From: Tigriopus japonicus
Taxonomy: Eukaryota > Arthropoda > Copepoda > Harpacticoida > Harpacticidae
NCBI GenBank assembly: GCA_010645155.1
Contig: CM021320.1
Location: forward strand, 3,397,735-3,461,734
Reading direction: 5' to 3'
DNA: 64,000 nucleotides
This document shows positions 10,486-23,237 of the stretch, one piece after another. The notes under the pieces are model-generated. The model ran no database searches. It had not been told where the DNA came from and saw only the letters and a program-made list of their open reading frames with translations. A program made the position numbers and the translations under genes. Positions within the stretch are counted from its first letter, which is position 1. Each line of letters begins with the position of its first letter.

Positions 10486-13400
10486 TCAGTCCTCATCACT
10501 AGACCCTCGCATGGAAATAATACTAGCCAAGCTATCGGCCTCATCGACAATTTCACGTTCATCCTCAGATGGAACGTCATACCAAGCCTTGGCTTCAAGA
10601 CTCTTCTTTCGTACTAAACTCAGGGGCGAAATCATCGAACTAAAATGCTTATCACGATTTTTTTCTGGTGAAAACTGAGTCATCATCTCTGTTGGGAGCG
10701 CAGAGCTACTTCTGGAAGCCGAAGAAGTAACCGAGACTTCCTCGATTTTCCCCAATCGATTACTGGAGAACTCCCCAGAAACTGGGGGTGTGTTGACCTC
10801 TTTAGAGTTTAGGTTGGGTGACGAACTCGATGACGAGTTCCGATTGTCTAACGAGTTTGTCTTGGAGTTGGAGCCGCTGGAAGTTGGACGAAAGAAACCT
10901 ATGCCAGAATCCTCAGACGTGGCGACCGAAGTGGCCTCGGTTAACATGGTGGTCTTGCTTCCGTACAAAGACTTTCGGGATTGAGGAGATAGCGACTTTC
11001 GGTTGAGAATGTTCTCTTTACTTGCTTTCAATGAGGCAGCATGGTTGTCTTCTTGGTCCTCTTCGAAGTGATCGGGGAGAACGTGCTCCTCCGCTTTAGA
11101 AGCGTCTTCGTCCTCGTCCTCGTCTTCGTCACCATTTGTTTCTCGTCCGGTTGGAGCTTTCCTTGTCCCTCGTTTCTTGTTCCACTTTGTTTTAATCCCA
11201 ATCTTTTGGAGGAAAGTAGTCTTCTTCCCATCCTTCTTTTCGTCCATGTCTCCGTCGTCGTCATCAAACGTGGTATCCACCATGTGTTCTTCCAGTTGTT
11301 CCAGATCGTTGGTGCCTTTTCTCGGCACTTCGTTGACATACTCTGGCATTTCGGACTCTGCCAAAGTGGCCACGGGAACACCCATTTCTAGTAACCTTTT
11401 GGTAGGCGATGTCTCCCCTGAGGAGAAACGTCTGGAAGGAAGGTCGGGTTTGTTATGACTTGAGGAATTTGTAATCATGGCTTTGGACCATGATATATTC
11501 ATCTCTCGCATGGATTTCTTAAACTCTTCCTCTTCACTGCTTGTGGGTTCAATGACTTCAATGACCGAGGCAGTGCCCGATTCTGACGTGAGGTTGAAGT
11601 TTTTGATCATAGTTTTGATTTCTTCGCGTGACCTCTTGGTTTCAGTAGGCGTAACTGGGTCCCCACTGCCCATTCCTTGGGACGTTTTAGGGCTACCAAT
11701 CTTGCTGTACATGTCATTGGATAAGGAACTGTAAACACTTTCATCCATGGACCCGCTCGAATTGGGTTTAGGAATGGGTGTGGCCAACTTCTTTCGTTGT
11801 GCTATGCTTCTTCGAAGTCTCTTCATTTCTATCACTTCAGGAGATGTATCCTCATCTGACATCTCGAGGGTGTCAGAGTCATCATCTTCAGAGCTCGATG
11901 GTAACCTGGGACCATTAGGATTGATCTGAAGGGACTGCATCCGGATTTCCTCGATTCTGTCCCTGCAATTTAATTATTATTTGTGATTCGGCTGGTTTGG
12001 TTTGTTGCGTGGTATTAACGGTTTGTATTTCGTTTTGGACTTACCTGAGCAGTCTGTGGCTGTAAGAGGGATCCGGGTTTTGTGCCTTTGGTAAGGAGTT
12101 CTGACTTTTGATCTTTTTGTAACTTTCCTCTGTCATCATAAGTCTGTGCTCTGCATCCACCAAAGAATTGGAGAACCACATTTTTTGGTTTTGTTGCCAC
12201 CGTTCATGGAGTGCAGTGCACGCCTCAATATTATTGGAGTTCAACTCCGAATCACTATTGTAATTAAATGAGCCGATTATTTCATGAGCTTCTTTAGAAT
12301 TCAAGGATCAGGGCTGGTATACCTGTTCTTGTGGGTGCCATTTTTGCGAAGAGATCCATTTTCCTGGTGAAGTACTTGAATTTCCATGGTCATGTTGTTG
12401 TGAAGTTCCATCATGGAATCGTACATTCGTCCCAATTCCCGACACATTTCATCTCTCTCCTTTGCTAGCTTCTTTGAAATGGAGAGCACATCCCTGTAGA
12501 AAGAAGTCAGACGTTCAATCACGTGACATTCATACATAACAAACTTCACTTTCATTGGATTATGGCGTTTTGCGAACGTCTCAAATTTGTGTTACAGAAA
12601 TGGTTTCCAATTTAAATCGAAAAAGGTGTTTACAGCGTATTAACTAAAGGTTCCCTTCGCATTAATGGAAGAAAAAATAAAATGTCAAACTCCCGAAAGA
12701 TCGGATGAACTCGAATGAGATGGCTTATCGAGTACTCCCCATCATAAATCACTGTCCACCTACTCTGCAATTTCCGAGGTATGGCTCGCATTATTTATTG
12801 GCAGGCTGGTGAAGTGATTAAATGCGAGAATCCTCAATTAACTCACCGAAAATGTGATCGTATTTCATTGTTTTCTGATTGAAGGGCGTCGACTTGACTT
12901 CGAACACGGAGCAATTCTTGGGACAGCCCCAAAGACGATTGGAACAGCAGGAGGAACTCCGCACAATCCCGCTTTTTTGAGATCCGAGCAAAATCGTACG
13001 GCGTCAAGCTCATGTCACTCTGTAAATGAAATAGGATTTTTGAGCTCAGGACAACCGAATACGATCATAGAAACTTGATCATCATCCTTCAACTGTCAAG
13101 ATGGGCTTTAAGATATTATGTACGATGGTCACAAGGCACGATCTTGCGATCTGAAGGCATTGCAAATGCCCAAAAGCTACATATGTACATTGCAGTAAAA
13201 ATGACACTGGGCGATGCCATCACATGTAAGCTGCCTGTCAGGTTTGGGTCGTTGAATCCGACAAAAATCATTTCAAAAACCCCGAATCCAATCACAAGAG
13301 TACTGAATCTGACCGCGGTGCTCAACCTACCTTGGCATCAATTTGAGCTCCGTGATGGAGCAAAGCTGATAATGTGGCAAGATGACCCTCTCGGGCGGAT

Positions 13401-16400
13401 AAATGCATCGGTGTTAGTCCGGCAACGTCCACTTGATTCACACTGACGTCGCCGCGAACCATTTCCTCACATAGCCAATTCACAATCTCATTCTGAAAGG
13501 GGGCAAAATCAAGAAATAAGGTTTCTGATGTCTGAGAATGAGTGAGAGAGAGAGAGGGAAGTGGTTCCTAGAGTATAGCATGCTATCACTTGGCTAACGG
13601 TTCAAATTATGAATTTCCATATCACTCTCAAATCCATTTTCCCCTCAAGTCCTGGATGCATATAAAATTCAAAAGCTGCCATACTCTTTCCTGTTCTACT
13701 CAGATGATCGTAGTTGATCCTAAACGCTCAATTATCCCGGATGGCGAAACTCCTCAAGTGCATTTGGATGACTCGGTGATTTGTAAAGGAAATACGAACC
13801 TATTTCAACGCACGAAAGTGTCAATCCCTCTACCCGAAAGGCTAGTATCAAGAAGCTTCAAGGTGCTTGAAACTGACCATGTCCAATCTTAAGAGTAGTC
13901 TTGAAACAAAGACAACCTTGAGTCACGATTCTTGAGTGCGCAATCATCATGATGACAAATGTGGCCAAGAATTTCAGGCCATGTGGGGAAATTTTGTTCA
14001 ACCCTCGATATCCAATAAATGGGGCGTAAAATTTATAGAAACCTCCCCGCACGCGTCATAAAATTCGTTTTACTCAGGTCGTCCGTCGATTGTACGTACG
14101 AATTCCTCTCTCTAACCACATTTTACAACAACGACCCAGGCCCAACCAATTCCACTTGGCTTCCTCAGAGATGAGAGAACAAGTTTTAGCCGTTGGTCCC
14201 AACCAACAGACACGGTGCACCATCAACCAATGGTCGTACATCTATTTCAATCTCTCTTTTTCTTCCACCAAGAAAGGTTGAGGAATGTCAGGAATGCAGC
14301 AACAATTGCTCAAAGATAGAATTGTACTGGTCATCTTTGATCCCCATGTGGCTGAAGAGCCCTCAAGCCGTGGAGTTCATTAGAGATTTCAGAGGAAACT
14401 ATCACCTACCATGATGGATTGATCATAATGGAAATACCAGAACAGAACGGTCTAGAATTTGAAACCTCGAAAACAAATCATATGCACTTTGAGATAGAAT
14501 CTAGGTTCCCGCATGGCAAATGGTTCCGACGTTGAATTGTGAAACCCAGATGGGGGTGATAAGGGGCTCCCTCTAATTTATTCATGTTGAGACACTCCTT
14601 CAACTAATTTCCAGATTAAAGCTTCGTCCCAAAAATGGGCAATACCCACTCACTCATTCTTCCATGCATCAAATGTGAGTGTGAGAGCTAGCAGCCCTTG
14701 TCTTCGCATTATGATATTATCCTGATTTTTCAATTAGTTTCCCCATCATATTCGCATCTGGGCGGAGGGCTCGAGGGAAGTGCCTCAAAATTTCACGAGA
14801 TCACCCTCGTAATGTTTCCCTAATGAGAAAAAAGGCGGAATTTTCGACTTTGAGTGGTTCAACTTCGGGCCGCCATTAATCGAGCCAAGAGGAATGAACC
14901 CATGACCTGGGTTGGACTTAAAAATGCACCAAGGACTGGGGGCCTTCATCGACAGTAGTTCGGTTAATAACAGACACGTGATGGATGAGCCTTCAAGACT
15001 TAAGAGCAAGAATACCAACTCTGTTCATGCGTGACCTCATTTAGGGCTCGGCCAACACCCTACTTCTATTATCTGAACGAGCAGCCACTGACCCAAAAAA
15101 GTAGCTAGAACTGAACAGTTTTGAATTTCATTAGCCTGAGAAGGATAATGTATAATATGAGAAGAAAAATGCTTCCCTTCATCCCCTCAAGTTCTTGAGT
15201 ATACGTATGTGCTTTGCATAAATAGGAAACCTCTTGACGACATTGTAAATCTTCATGTTTTTTGCGTAGCTCAGATTCTCGGAATGTCAGTCCAACCTTG
15301 AGCGCTCTATCTGCACAAGGAGTAATTGGCTCTCTAACCCTGATGCACATATCTATGGCAGAAGCTGAATGCAAAAGTTGTTCTTTTCCTACCTTGCCAT
15401 ATTTTGCCGCGTAGTGCAATAAGGATCGTTCGCCATTTTGGCTGTGGATCCACTCCCGGAGATTGGTGTTCCGAACCAACCATTGAACGCAATCCAAATG
15501 ACCATGCTGTAAGCAAAATCAAAGCCAGACCAAATTATGTGTGTTTTATATCTCACATATGACGGCAAGAAGGCCGCCAGTTGTGCCAGGTAAAGTTTTT
15601 TGACTTTTTCTTCTACCGACTAATGATTGCAAGTGGCAATTAAAGTATTACCTTAATGGCTTGTATGGGTGCAATGAGCCCATGTCGGTTCTCATCGTGG
15701 AGGAGAGCCCCGTTCAACTCGTTCCCAAAACGGCGAGTCAACCAAGGTAAGAGATTCACATGTCCATAAGAGCACACCGCGTGGAAGAGATTGTTGCCCA
15801 AATGATCTGTCAAATTCCTGATTAGGGTGGGTTCCAAGCCTTCTAAAGCGGAGCTCTGAAATCATAAGAATGAATCATGATAAGAAGTGCGGTGAGTAGG
15901 TTTGAAGAGACCAGGTATGCCAACAATCGAAATTGTTGGGCTTCGATAATATGACAGTTTCTCGAGCGCCTGTCGATGTGTTTCATCACCCAAGGAAGCT
16001 CCATAAAAGAGGCCACACGGTATTGAAATGACGAGGCAAAAGTTCCATTAATCAAAGTCAATGATATGCTTCTCTGATCCCTTTGGTATCAGCTGGTTCC
16101 CAGTCATTCTTGACACTCTTCAAGCGCAGGATGAATACCCGAAAAAATCGCACAGAATGCAAGTATACGGAACATTTGTTCGCTTCTTGGGTATTCACTA
16201 CTCATACATACGAGGATGTGATTAATTCAAAACGGGCTTGGGCATCGGCTCATTGGAATTCTTATTATGTATAGCTCTCGCACTGTTCAGGAGAAGGACT
16301 AGGCGTTAACCCATCCATTCTATTGAGCTCTGCACTAATATCTGACCGCTCCAAATTGGAACTCTGAAGGTGTTCAATCAGATGACGGGGCAGTTTTTTT

Positions 16401-17654
16401 CGAACATTTGTTACATTCCAGCGGACCAGGCGGCCCAAAGCATGGTTTGACCGATAGGCTTCTCAATGTAATTCACTTTTTTCAACAACCATGTCTTGAG
16501 TTTCCTACCAGGTATCCGTCTATTCATCGACAAGCACGTTTATATCGCCCCTTTCGACCCACCATTGCCCAAAACACCTTCTCATTCATGGTTGCCAAAA
16601 AAGTCCGGATAGGAGCTTCCCTGGAGCTTTGGGAGTCATTTTTTGGATGAACCAATATGCTAATAAATTTCTTACCAACTTATCCACAATGCCCCTCTTG
16701 GCTTGAAGAAAGATATCTCGGATCCAATCGGGAGTCTGACCTCTGGAGTTTGAAGGAAATCGTCCTCCTGCACCGCTGCCGTTACTTGAGGGCTTCTTTT
16801 TCTTGGTACCAAATCCTCCATTCAATTTCTTTGAGGGGAAATGAGAGCCGTTGCTCTGACTGATGGCACTCAAGTTGAACCCCTCCTTGGACAGATTTGG
16901 CGATTTCTTGGGGGAGGAATTTAGGTATTGAGGATTAGCCGGACTTAGCGACGATTTGGTGGGAGTTCCAGTTGTTGGAACATTGACTTTGGGACTTCTA
17001 GGTTTTAGCATGGGCGCAGCCCGAAGAATAGACGTGGATCCATTGTTCCTCTTTTGTTGATAAGGGGTGGCCAAACGTGTGGCTTCACCTTCATTCTGAA
17101 CCAACTCACTGAGAGTGTCAATGATGGACAGGGTCTTCACGCTTGCCTTCTGCATGATGATGTTCTGCTCATCACGATCTTCGCATCTGAAATTGAAAAG
17201 AAAAGATATTAAAACTCATCCTCCATCCACTCACTACTCGATGAGACAAGGTTTCAATCAGATATATTTTCCTCTGTCTCTTTGTAAGTGCCATCTCTAT
17301 TGACGTGGTCGTCTTCGCCTTTGATGGCAGGATGAAGTCTCATCTCATATTTCACCGTTGAGATTCATGTGTATGGATGAATCGTAATCAAATGGTTCTC
17401 TTTGAATTCTAGCATCGAAATAGGTAACCTGTCGATAGCAATGGATAACAGTGCCACGTTTACATTTGGACGGAATAGGGCAACCAATCAAATTGGTTGC
17501 TCGCGAAGACGTGCCTAAGTCAAATTACAGTTGTCGATCTTTGTTGACCGAGAGCTTGAACTTTTGAACAACGACTACCTGCTAAATCCAAACTTGGCTT
17601 TTCGAAGTAGGTCTCGTTCTTCATCATAGCCATCAATTGATAGGGCACGAGCAT
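10486..17654 (-). CDS. SNCAIP: Synphilin-1-like ankyrin-repeat and coiled-coil protein
   Basis: Exons on the minus strand are 17654-17579, 17178-16676, 15855-15652, 15506-15393, 13492-13331, 13019-12847, 12493-12323, 12254-12045 and 11962-10486. Every junction keeps phase and the sum is 1029 residues. Residues of about 180-390 form an ankyrin block. Landmarks align in order with vertebrate synphilin-1: LGNNLFHAVCSYGHV, LDCVQWLV, SLLHYAAKYGK, VNQVDVAGLTPMHLSAREGH, and LTPYDFARISKKRDCAEF. A coiled coil follows (about 385-480, with QVDALQSENNEI and ISKKLAKERDEMCREL). The last exon is a long Ser/acid-rich, probably disordered tail. Vertebrate synphilin-1 is a cytosolic adaptor that binds alpha-synuclein and ubiquitin ligases. 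The ATG at 17654 is the first in frame after a stop, but the first exon and the acceptor at 17178 are the weakest parts. Intron 16675-15856 carries decayed ankyrin-like sequence. Confidence 0.78.
15880..16615 (-). pseudogene. Ankyrin-exon-like relics inside synphilin intron
   Basis: Between the second and third coding exons the minus strand reads as ankyrin-repeat-like peptides broken over several frames. Pieces are VERGDINVLVDE, then KPIGQTMLWAAWSAG, then RKKLPRHLIEHLQSSNLE, and nearer the true exon VASFMELPWVMKHIDRRSRN. Single-base shifts and stops separate the first three. The segment starting SSNLE also resembles the start of the functional exon at 15855 (SSALE). The flanking real exons are both phase 0 and join without these pieces. 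They may be a decayed exon duplication, a divergent alternative exon set, or real exons damaged by assembly errors. Confidence 0.4.
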
Positions 17655-20600
17655 GATGGAGTCAATGTCGTGGATAGGATGACGCAAGGTGAACCCAATA
17701 ATTTGGTATCATTAGATCACATCATATGCTAGGTAACATGGCCGGATCGAAATGCTGAGCATGTCGCATTACAAGAAACTGGGCCACTTTTGGCACACCA
17801 TTCCTTGTTTTCGTGAAAAATACTTGAAAACTTTACTTTCTACGCATATTCGCCTGAGGAGAGTATTTGATGAATCACAACTTCTCAGAGAGTGTTTTCT
17901 GTCTGTCTAACAAGTTTGAGAATCAACTGAAGAAACCATAAACATGGTGGGATGTCGAGGCATCAATTTCTCTTGGCTGAAGGAAAGTGGTGTTTGAAGA
18001 TTGGGCTCTTTGTATGTAAGACTTACATCTTCTCAGGGTCAGGTCATAGTCAGTAGGGTAGTACTAGTTGTTAAGGCCAAGACGAGAGGTAGTTGCTGTG
18101 TGTGGTGGAAGAAGTAGACGTGTAATTTGGTGCTTGATGAAGTCGATAAATTTCCCGTTGGTGGCACGAAATGCATCCAAAAAATCCGTTCAGGACCAAG
18201 CAAAGTGAAATTTTCAAGATGCCGGCCCCCAACTCTCCTGAACAGGGGAGACCAAAAAGAATCAATGGATCTACTGAAACTATCTTTCGAACGATCTTAG
18301 AGGCGCACAAAATCAACATCGGAGGAAGGGGATTGTGGTCATTGTAAGGACCAAAAGTGAAATCATATAATTGGTTCTCATCTTTCAACGAGTCTCCCCT
18401 GTGCTTCTCCTGTCGTCGAGTCCTTCGTGTTCAAGTACTTTGAGGAGTTTGCAATTCTTGGCAGTGCCTTTGGAAGTGTGTCATAAAGCTTGTTTTCACC
18501 TTGAGCACTCGAGGACTTTTTGACGGGCTATACAATAACAATGCTTACAAATGACCGGGCCATTAGCATCACTCTCCCCAAAGTCTTGGAATGACGAGGG
18601 TCTTCAGTCAAGGTTGAGTTGATATTCAAATGTGAGGCACAATGGTCACAAATATTTCGATTGAGAGAGAGAGAGAGAAAAAAAAGATGAATATTGCCTT
18701 GAACTGCCAAGAATTTGTCTTGGGCCTCCATAAACACGCTCTCGATTTGAGCAATCGACTTGACGTACACAAGAGTTTTTTCCTCAGAAGTAAAAAAAAA
18801 ACTATGAATCATTCCTTGTTGGTAGTACGAGGGGTTTCTCAGTCTAATCGAGGCAATTGTGGAAAACAAAACAAAGGTTCATATATTTGAAGAAAATAAA
18901 ACTACATTAAGAAAATGGTGCAATTCAATGTGTTCCATATGCCTCCAAAAATGAGCATGAACATTTACTGTGGCGTTGAATTTGATTTTGTATTAGTTTT
19001 TCTCTTTCATGGAACTTACTTTGGAATATTGTCGATCTTTGGAAGTCTGTTGGGATTGATATAGCTTACGCACCCCTCGTGCAAGTTTCTAGGCAACACC
19101 GTGAACAGCCATGGCCTTCATTTCAAAGACAAAAGCTATCGGTTGTTCTTGGTGGGATTGAGACTGCATTATTTTCTCATTAAAGAAAGACCTTTTCGCT
19201 TGACTGCATTCAAGCACAATGGGTTTTGTTTTTCTGGGGTGAAGTGGGTGGAGGTGTGAACTAAATTATCAGGAAGAAACAGTTCGCCTTCACCAAGAAC
19301 TGAATGAACGAGCCAGTCAGTCAGGCAGCCAGACAACCCACGCACAAACGAGGTGTCAAGTTTTGCCTGAGTGGAATCCCATCTATGATCATCATTATTA
19401 TAACCATCACCATCACCTCGATTATCTTGATTAGTTGATACTTTCTTGTTCTCCAACAACCGAATTGGGTCTGGACGAATGGCCTAGCGAAGGATGCTGT
19501 ACGAAGATGAAGGTATAAATTTCTATTAGAGAGCGGAAATTGGAAGGATGGAAACCTCTCCCTTTTATAACGAAAAAAGGAAATCCACCAACCAATTGCA
19601 AGAGAATCCCACTCATCATTACACGGGACAAGTCCCCGATCACACCACAAAACGGAAGGAACAACCATGGAGGGAATACCGAAGCCAACCCCTATAAAAC
19701 ACTCGCATTTCTTTCTTGCTTGACGTGGATTTCCAGATCTCGTTCAGTTTCCGTCCGGTATGACTTGAATGAGATTCAATGCCTTTCATGAGATGTCATC
19801 ATTGATTTACAGGATGGTTTGTCTTGACTGCTGGTGTAAAATCATTAATGAGTCTCACACACCAAAGACAATGGAGCTGATTACTGAATGAACACAGTGT
19901 ACCAACAGTCGATCGGTCTCCTGTCTCGTTTGGTCGAGATTCCAGCCAAGTTTTTCGGCAGGAGAGGAAATTGGGCTTGCCATTCAATCACAGGAGGATA
20001 GTCGTCATCCGAAAAGTGCTTGCCATTTTGCTAGCATCTCAGATCTGTCTGATATACCATGTCAAATGATTCAATGGAGCGAAATGAGGGAAAAGAGATG
20101 CAGGCAAACTGAGAAAACGAGGGAGATCCAGTGAAAGAAGTGGTTCGTGTTTTCTTCGAATCGCCTCTTGATAACAATCTGGTTGTTCTCTCTGCCCACC
20201 TCATTCAGGGTTGTTTCAAAGAGTAAATAAACTGGTTACTCGTGTGGCTGTGAACTTTAGAAGGACAAAAAGTTAACCGTTCAATAATCATCACGAATCC
20301 ATTGCAAATTTTGGACTATCTTCTTGAGGGAACTTCTATTTTTTTCTTTTTTTCATCCTTTAACTTTCAACCAATTGTAATTTCAACTCATTTGATTGCT
20401 CTCTACGAACAATTCAGTGAAACGTGTTTCATTGCTTTTCCCTGAAAAAAAAGACTAAAATACGAATGGTATTCAAGAAACGGCTCATGGGTCATAAAAT
20501 TCATCAGGAAGCGTTTCCTTTTCGACATAAAGTTGAATTTAATCGCTGTCGCCGAAACGAATAACTACTTGACGTGAAGCATATTCGGGACTCGGGAGCT

Positions 20601-23237
20601 ATCCGAGGCATTAATGGCCTCTCTTTCTCTCTCTCTCTTTCTTCTGGATCTGCCAATCTTCCAGATTCTTTCCAATGATAGTTTTGGTAATGCCTCAGGC
20701 CTTTGATCAACTTGTACGACAAGGATTTTTGCTTTGCCAACAAGCCAGAGGCGAGATCTAATGGCCAAATTTGACCGGGCAAATAAATTCCCAGATATAA
20801 TGGATTGACCGAAAGCATCGCTTAGACCCTGGTGGTCCATCTCATTTGACCCCCACTTGATTAGGTGATGTTCATTAAGCTTCACGGCCAAAACACGTCA
20901 TTTTCGCTCAATGGCAAACAATCGCTTGATATCAACTAGAATCTCAGAAGATTGTCGAGGAGTCAAGGTTGGAAGGTTCTAAGGTCAACCGAACAATGTC
21001 CTGGCAAATTGCGAATTTAACCCTGGCCGAGCCCGGGTGAATCATCGGTATCCTATACATACCCGGTCCCGTCACTAATTTAACTCTTCATTCCAAACAG
21101 TCAACTTTTTCCCTCCCTATGCGAATGTCGTGAGCACTCGCGTGGCAATTACGAAAATTGAACTCATTATTATGACATCAAGAAACCAAAGAGCAGTTCC
21201 GCTTCACCTCAAAGGGACCTTCAGCTCAGAAGAATCACTTGCCAACTTACTTTCAATCCCAACCAATAACGGACACTCACTCACTCACGCATTGCACTTC
21301 ACTTGCACCGCCATATCGCAAGAATAGTCGATGTCATGGATCCTCCATGACTTTAAACTTTGGCAATCATGTTTCTGGTGTGGTGGTTTGGGAGGACTAT
21401 TAACTTTGATCAATCTTTGAATTGACAGAGGGAAGCGATGACTGTAAACTGGATCAAATGCGATTTGCCAAACCCCACCTTTCAACGAGAAGGATTGGGT
21501 GTATTAAAGGCGAATGGAAATTAGTTCGACCTTATAGACGCCATAGCTATTTTCAGGAAAGGTACCTTGGGCCTTGAAAGAACCTCAAATCAATTAATCC
21601 CCGTCAAAGGCTGAATGTGAAAATATTCCGTTCAAGATGGTCCAGTCATTTTGGATGTGGATGTACGACCAACAATCGTGCCACGACATGTTCGTTAAGC
21701 ATCACAACCGTTGTGAGTAGGTTAGCTATCGTGGATGGATGGATGATGTGATAAATTGCCATCTCAGATTTATGGTCTCCGAGCATGTTTCCTTAACAAG
21801 AAACATCATGCACGGTGCTTTCCTTTTTTGCCAAATGCAGATTGATGTTCTTACAATTTGTCAAAACTAAAGCGAACAGTGGTGAGGAGATTGGGATATG
21901 TGTCAAAATATGGACGCACACTTAATCATGATCAACTTGGTGGATTGACAAAGTTTTGAAATCTTCCTTTGTTATCTTTCTTTCAGACAGAGAGTTGGTT
22001 TCGTGCTTACCGTAAAATCAACCTTAATAGGCATCAAGAATATCACAACACGTCACATCAAAGGTTGAGAACACAAAAGGTTTTTTTTTGAAACAATCAC
22101 GTATTCCAGAGCTTGAAAACCTCCTTGAACGATAACAGTTTCACACAATCACACACAGGGGTGGGTCTATTTGAGCTAGAATTGGCACGAGGAAAGCAAA
22201 CAAGACGGATAAAGCAAGGCAAAAATATTGTGATTATTGCCTTAAGGCTACAGCGTTCACTGCCTTGCTTAACCACCACTCTCCAGCAGTTAACTAAACA
22301 TCTATGATTGACTCAGAGGTTGGGTATGGTAGTGGTGGTAGGATGAAGAAAAAGGGAACCACCAACCAGGGAGTCTTCTTGGGCCAGAGCACCTCCTCAT
22401 CTTGGCTTGAGTTTTGGTGCTTGTGCTCCCCTCAAGATCGTAGTGTGGAGTATTCCAGTTGGACTTGTCGCGATGCGTGTCTTTTTTCAATCCCTCCCGC
22501 TTCTCTCGGTGGTTCTCAACATCTCCACTCAAAGCAACCACCTGTTTGAAAAGGTTGAGATCGTTTTGTCGGGCAGGCCATTCAGCTGTCGATTGGTTGG
22601 CTCACAGGTAAGACGATGATTTTGGGGAGAGGGTGCGCTCCCAAGAAGAAGTAAGACGATGGTTTGGAAGCTCAAGACCATTTTGCCTTGATTTTTCTGA
22701 GGGCGATATGAACTAGCCAAAGGATAGCTTTCCAGCCTGCCATCCATATCTTGGGCTGAACTTTGGAATGTGAGCACCAACACCATCCCTAGCCCCATTG
22801 GACTGGCAATGGACCGTGAATTTACACCACGGCTTTGTCAGGTCAAAGGGATTGAGTCAGAGGAGCACTTACGCGCTTGCATGTGGATCTGGAGGATGCC
22901 ATCGCAACCAAGATTAAGAATCATGGTTCATGATGAAGAAAAGAACTAGTTGCGTGATTTGAGATGTTGTCTTCCGAAAAAGGATCACTTTTGCATGAAA
23001 ATTTATTGTCAAGTTCTTTAGACTGGCCAGTACAGTGTTAAGGGGTATTTGATGTTGTCAACTTGAGACTGTAAATTGTATTTAAATTTTTCCCCGCCGA
23101 GCTTTTGAATCAAGACATGTGACAGTCATGAACATGTGGTCACGTGACACCTACGTTCCAAACATGTACTGCTGATTTCACCGGGCATTGAACGTGCATG
23201 AACGCATTTCGTTGCAAGTATTGTACTTGAAAAAACA
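17655..23237. other. Intergenic region upstream of synphilin-like and glucose-6-phosphatase genes
   Basis: These 5.6 kb lie between two divergent genes and should hold both promoters. A minus-strand donor near 18027 (GAAGAT|GTAAGTC) could close an untranslated first exon of the synphilin-like gene, but nothing proves it. Short GA/CT microsatellites occur near 18661-18680 and 20620-20640. The open frames are short and none has recognisable protein features. Confidence 0.45.

Noticed and set aside
11028..11391. Frames of about 117 codons inside the last synphilin-like exon on both strands
   Set aside because: They are shadows of an acidic, low-complexity coding stretch and have no features of their own.
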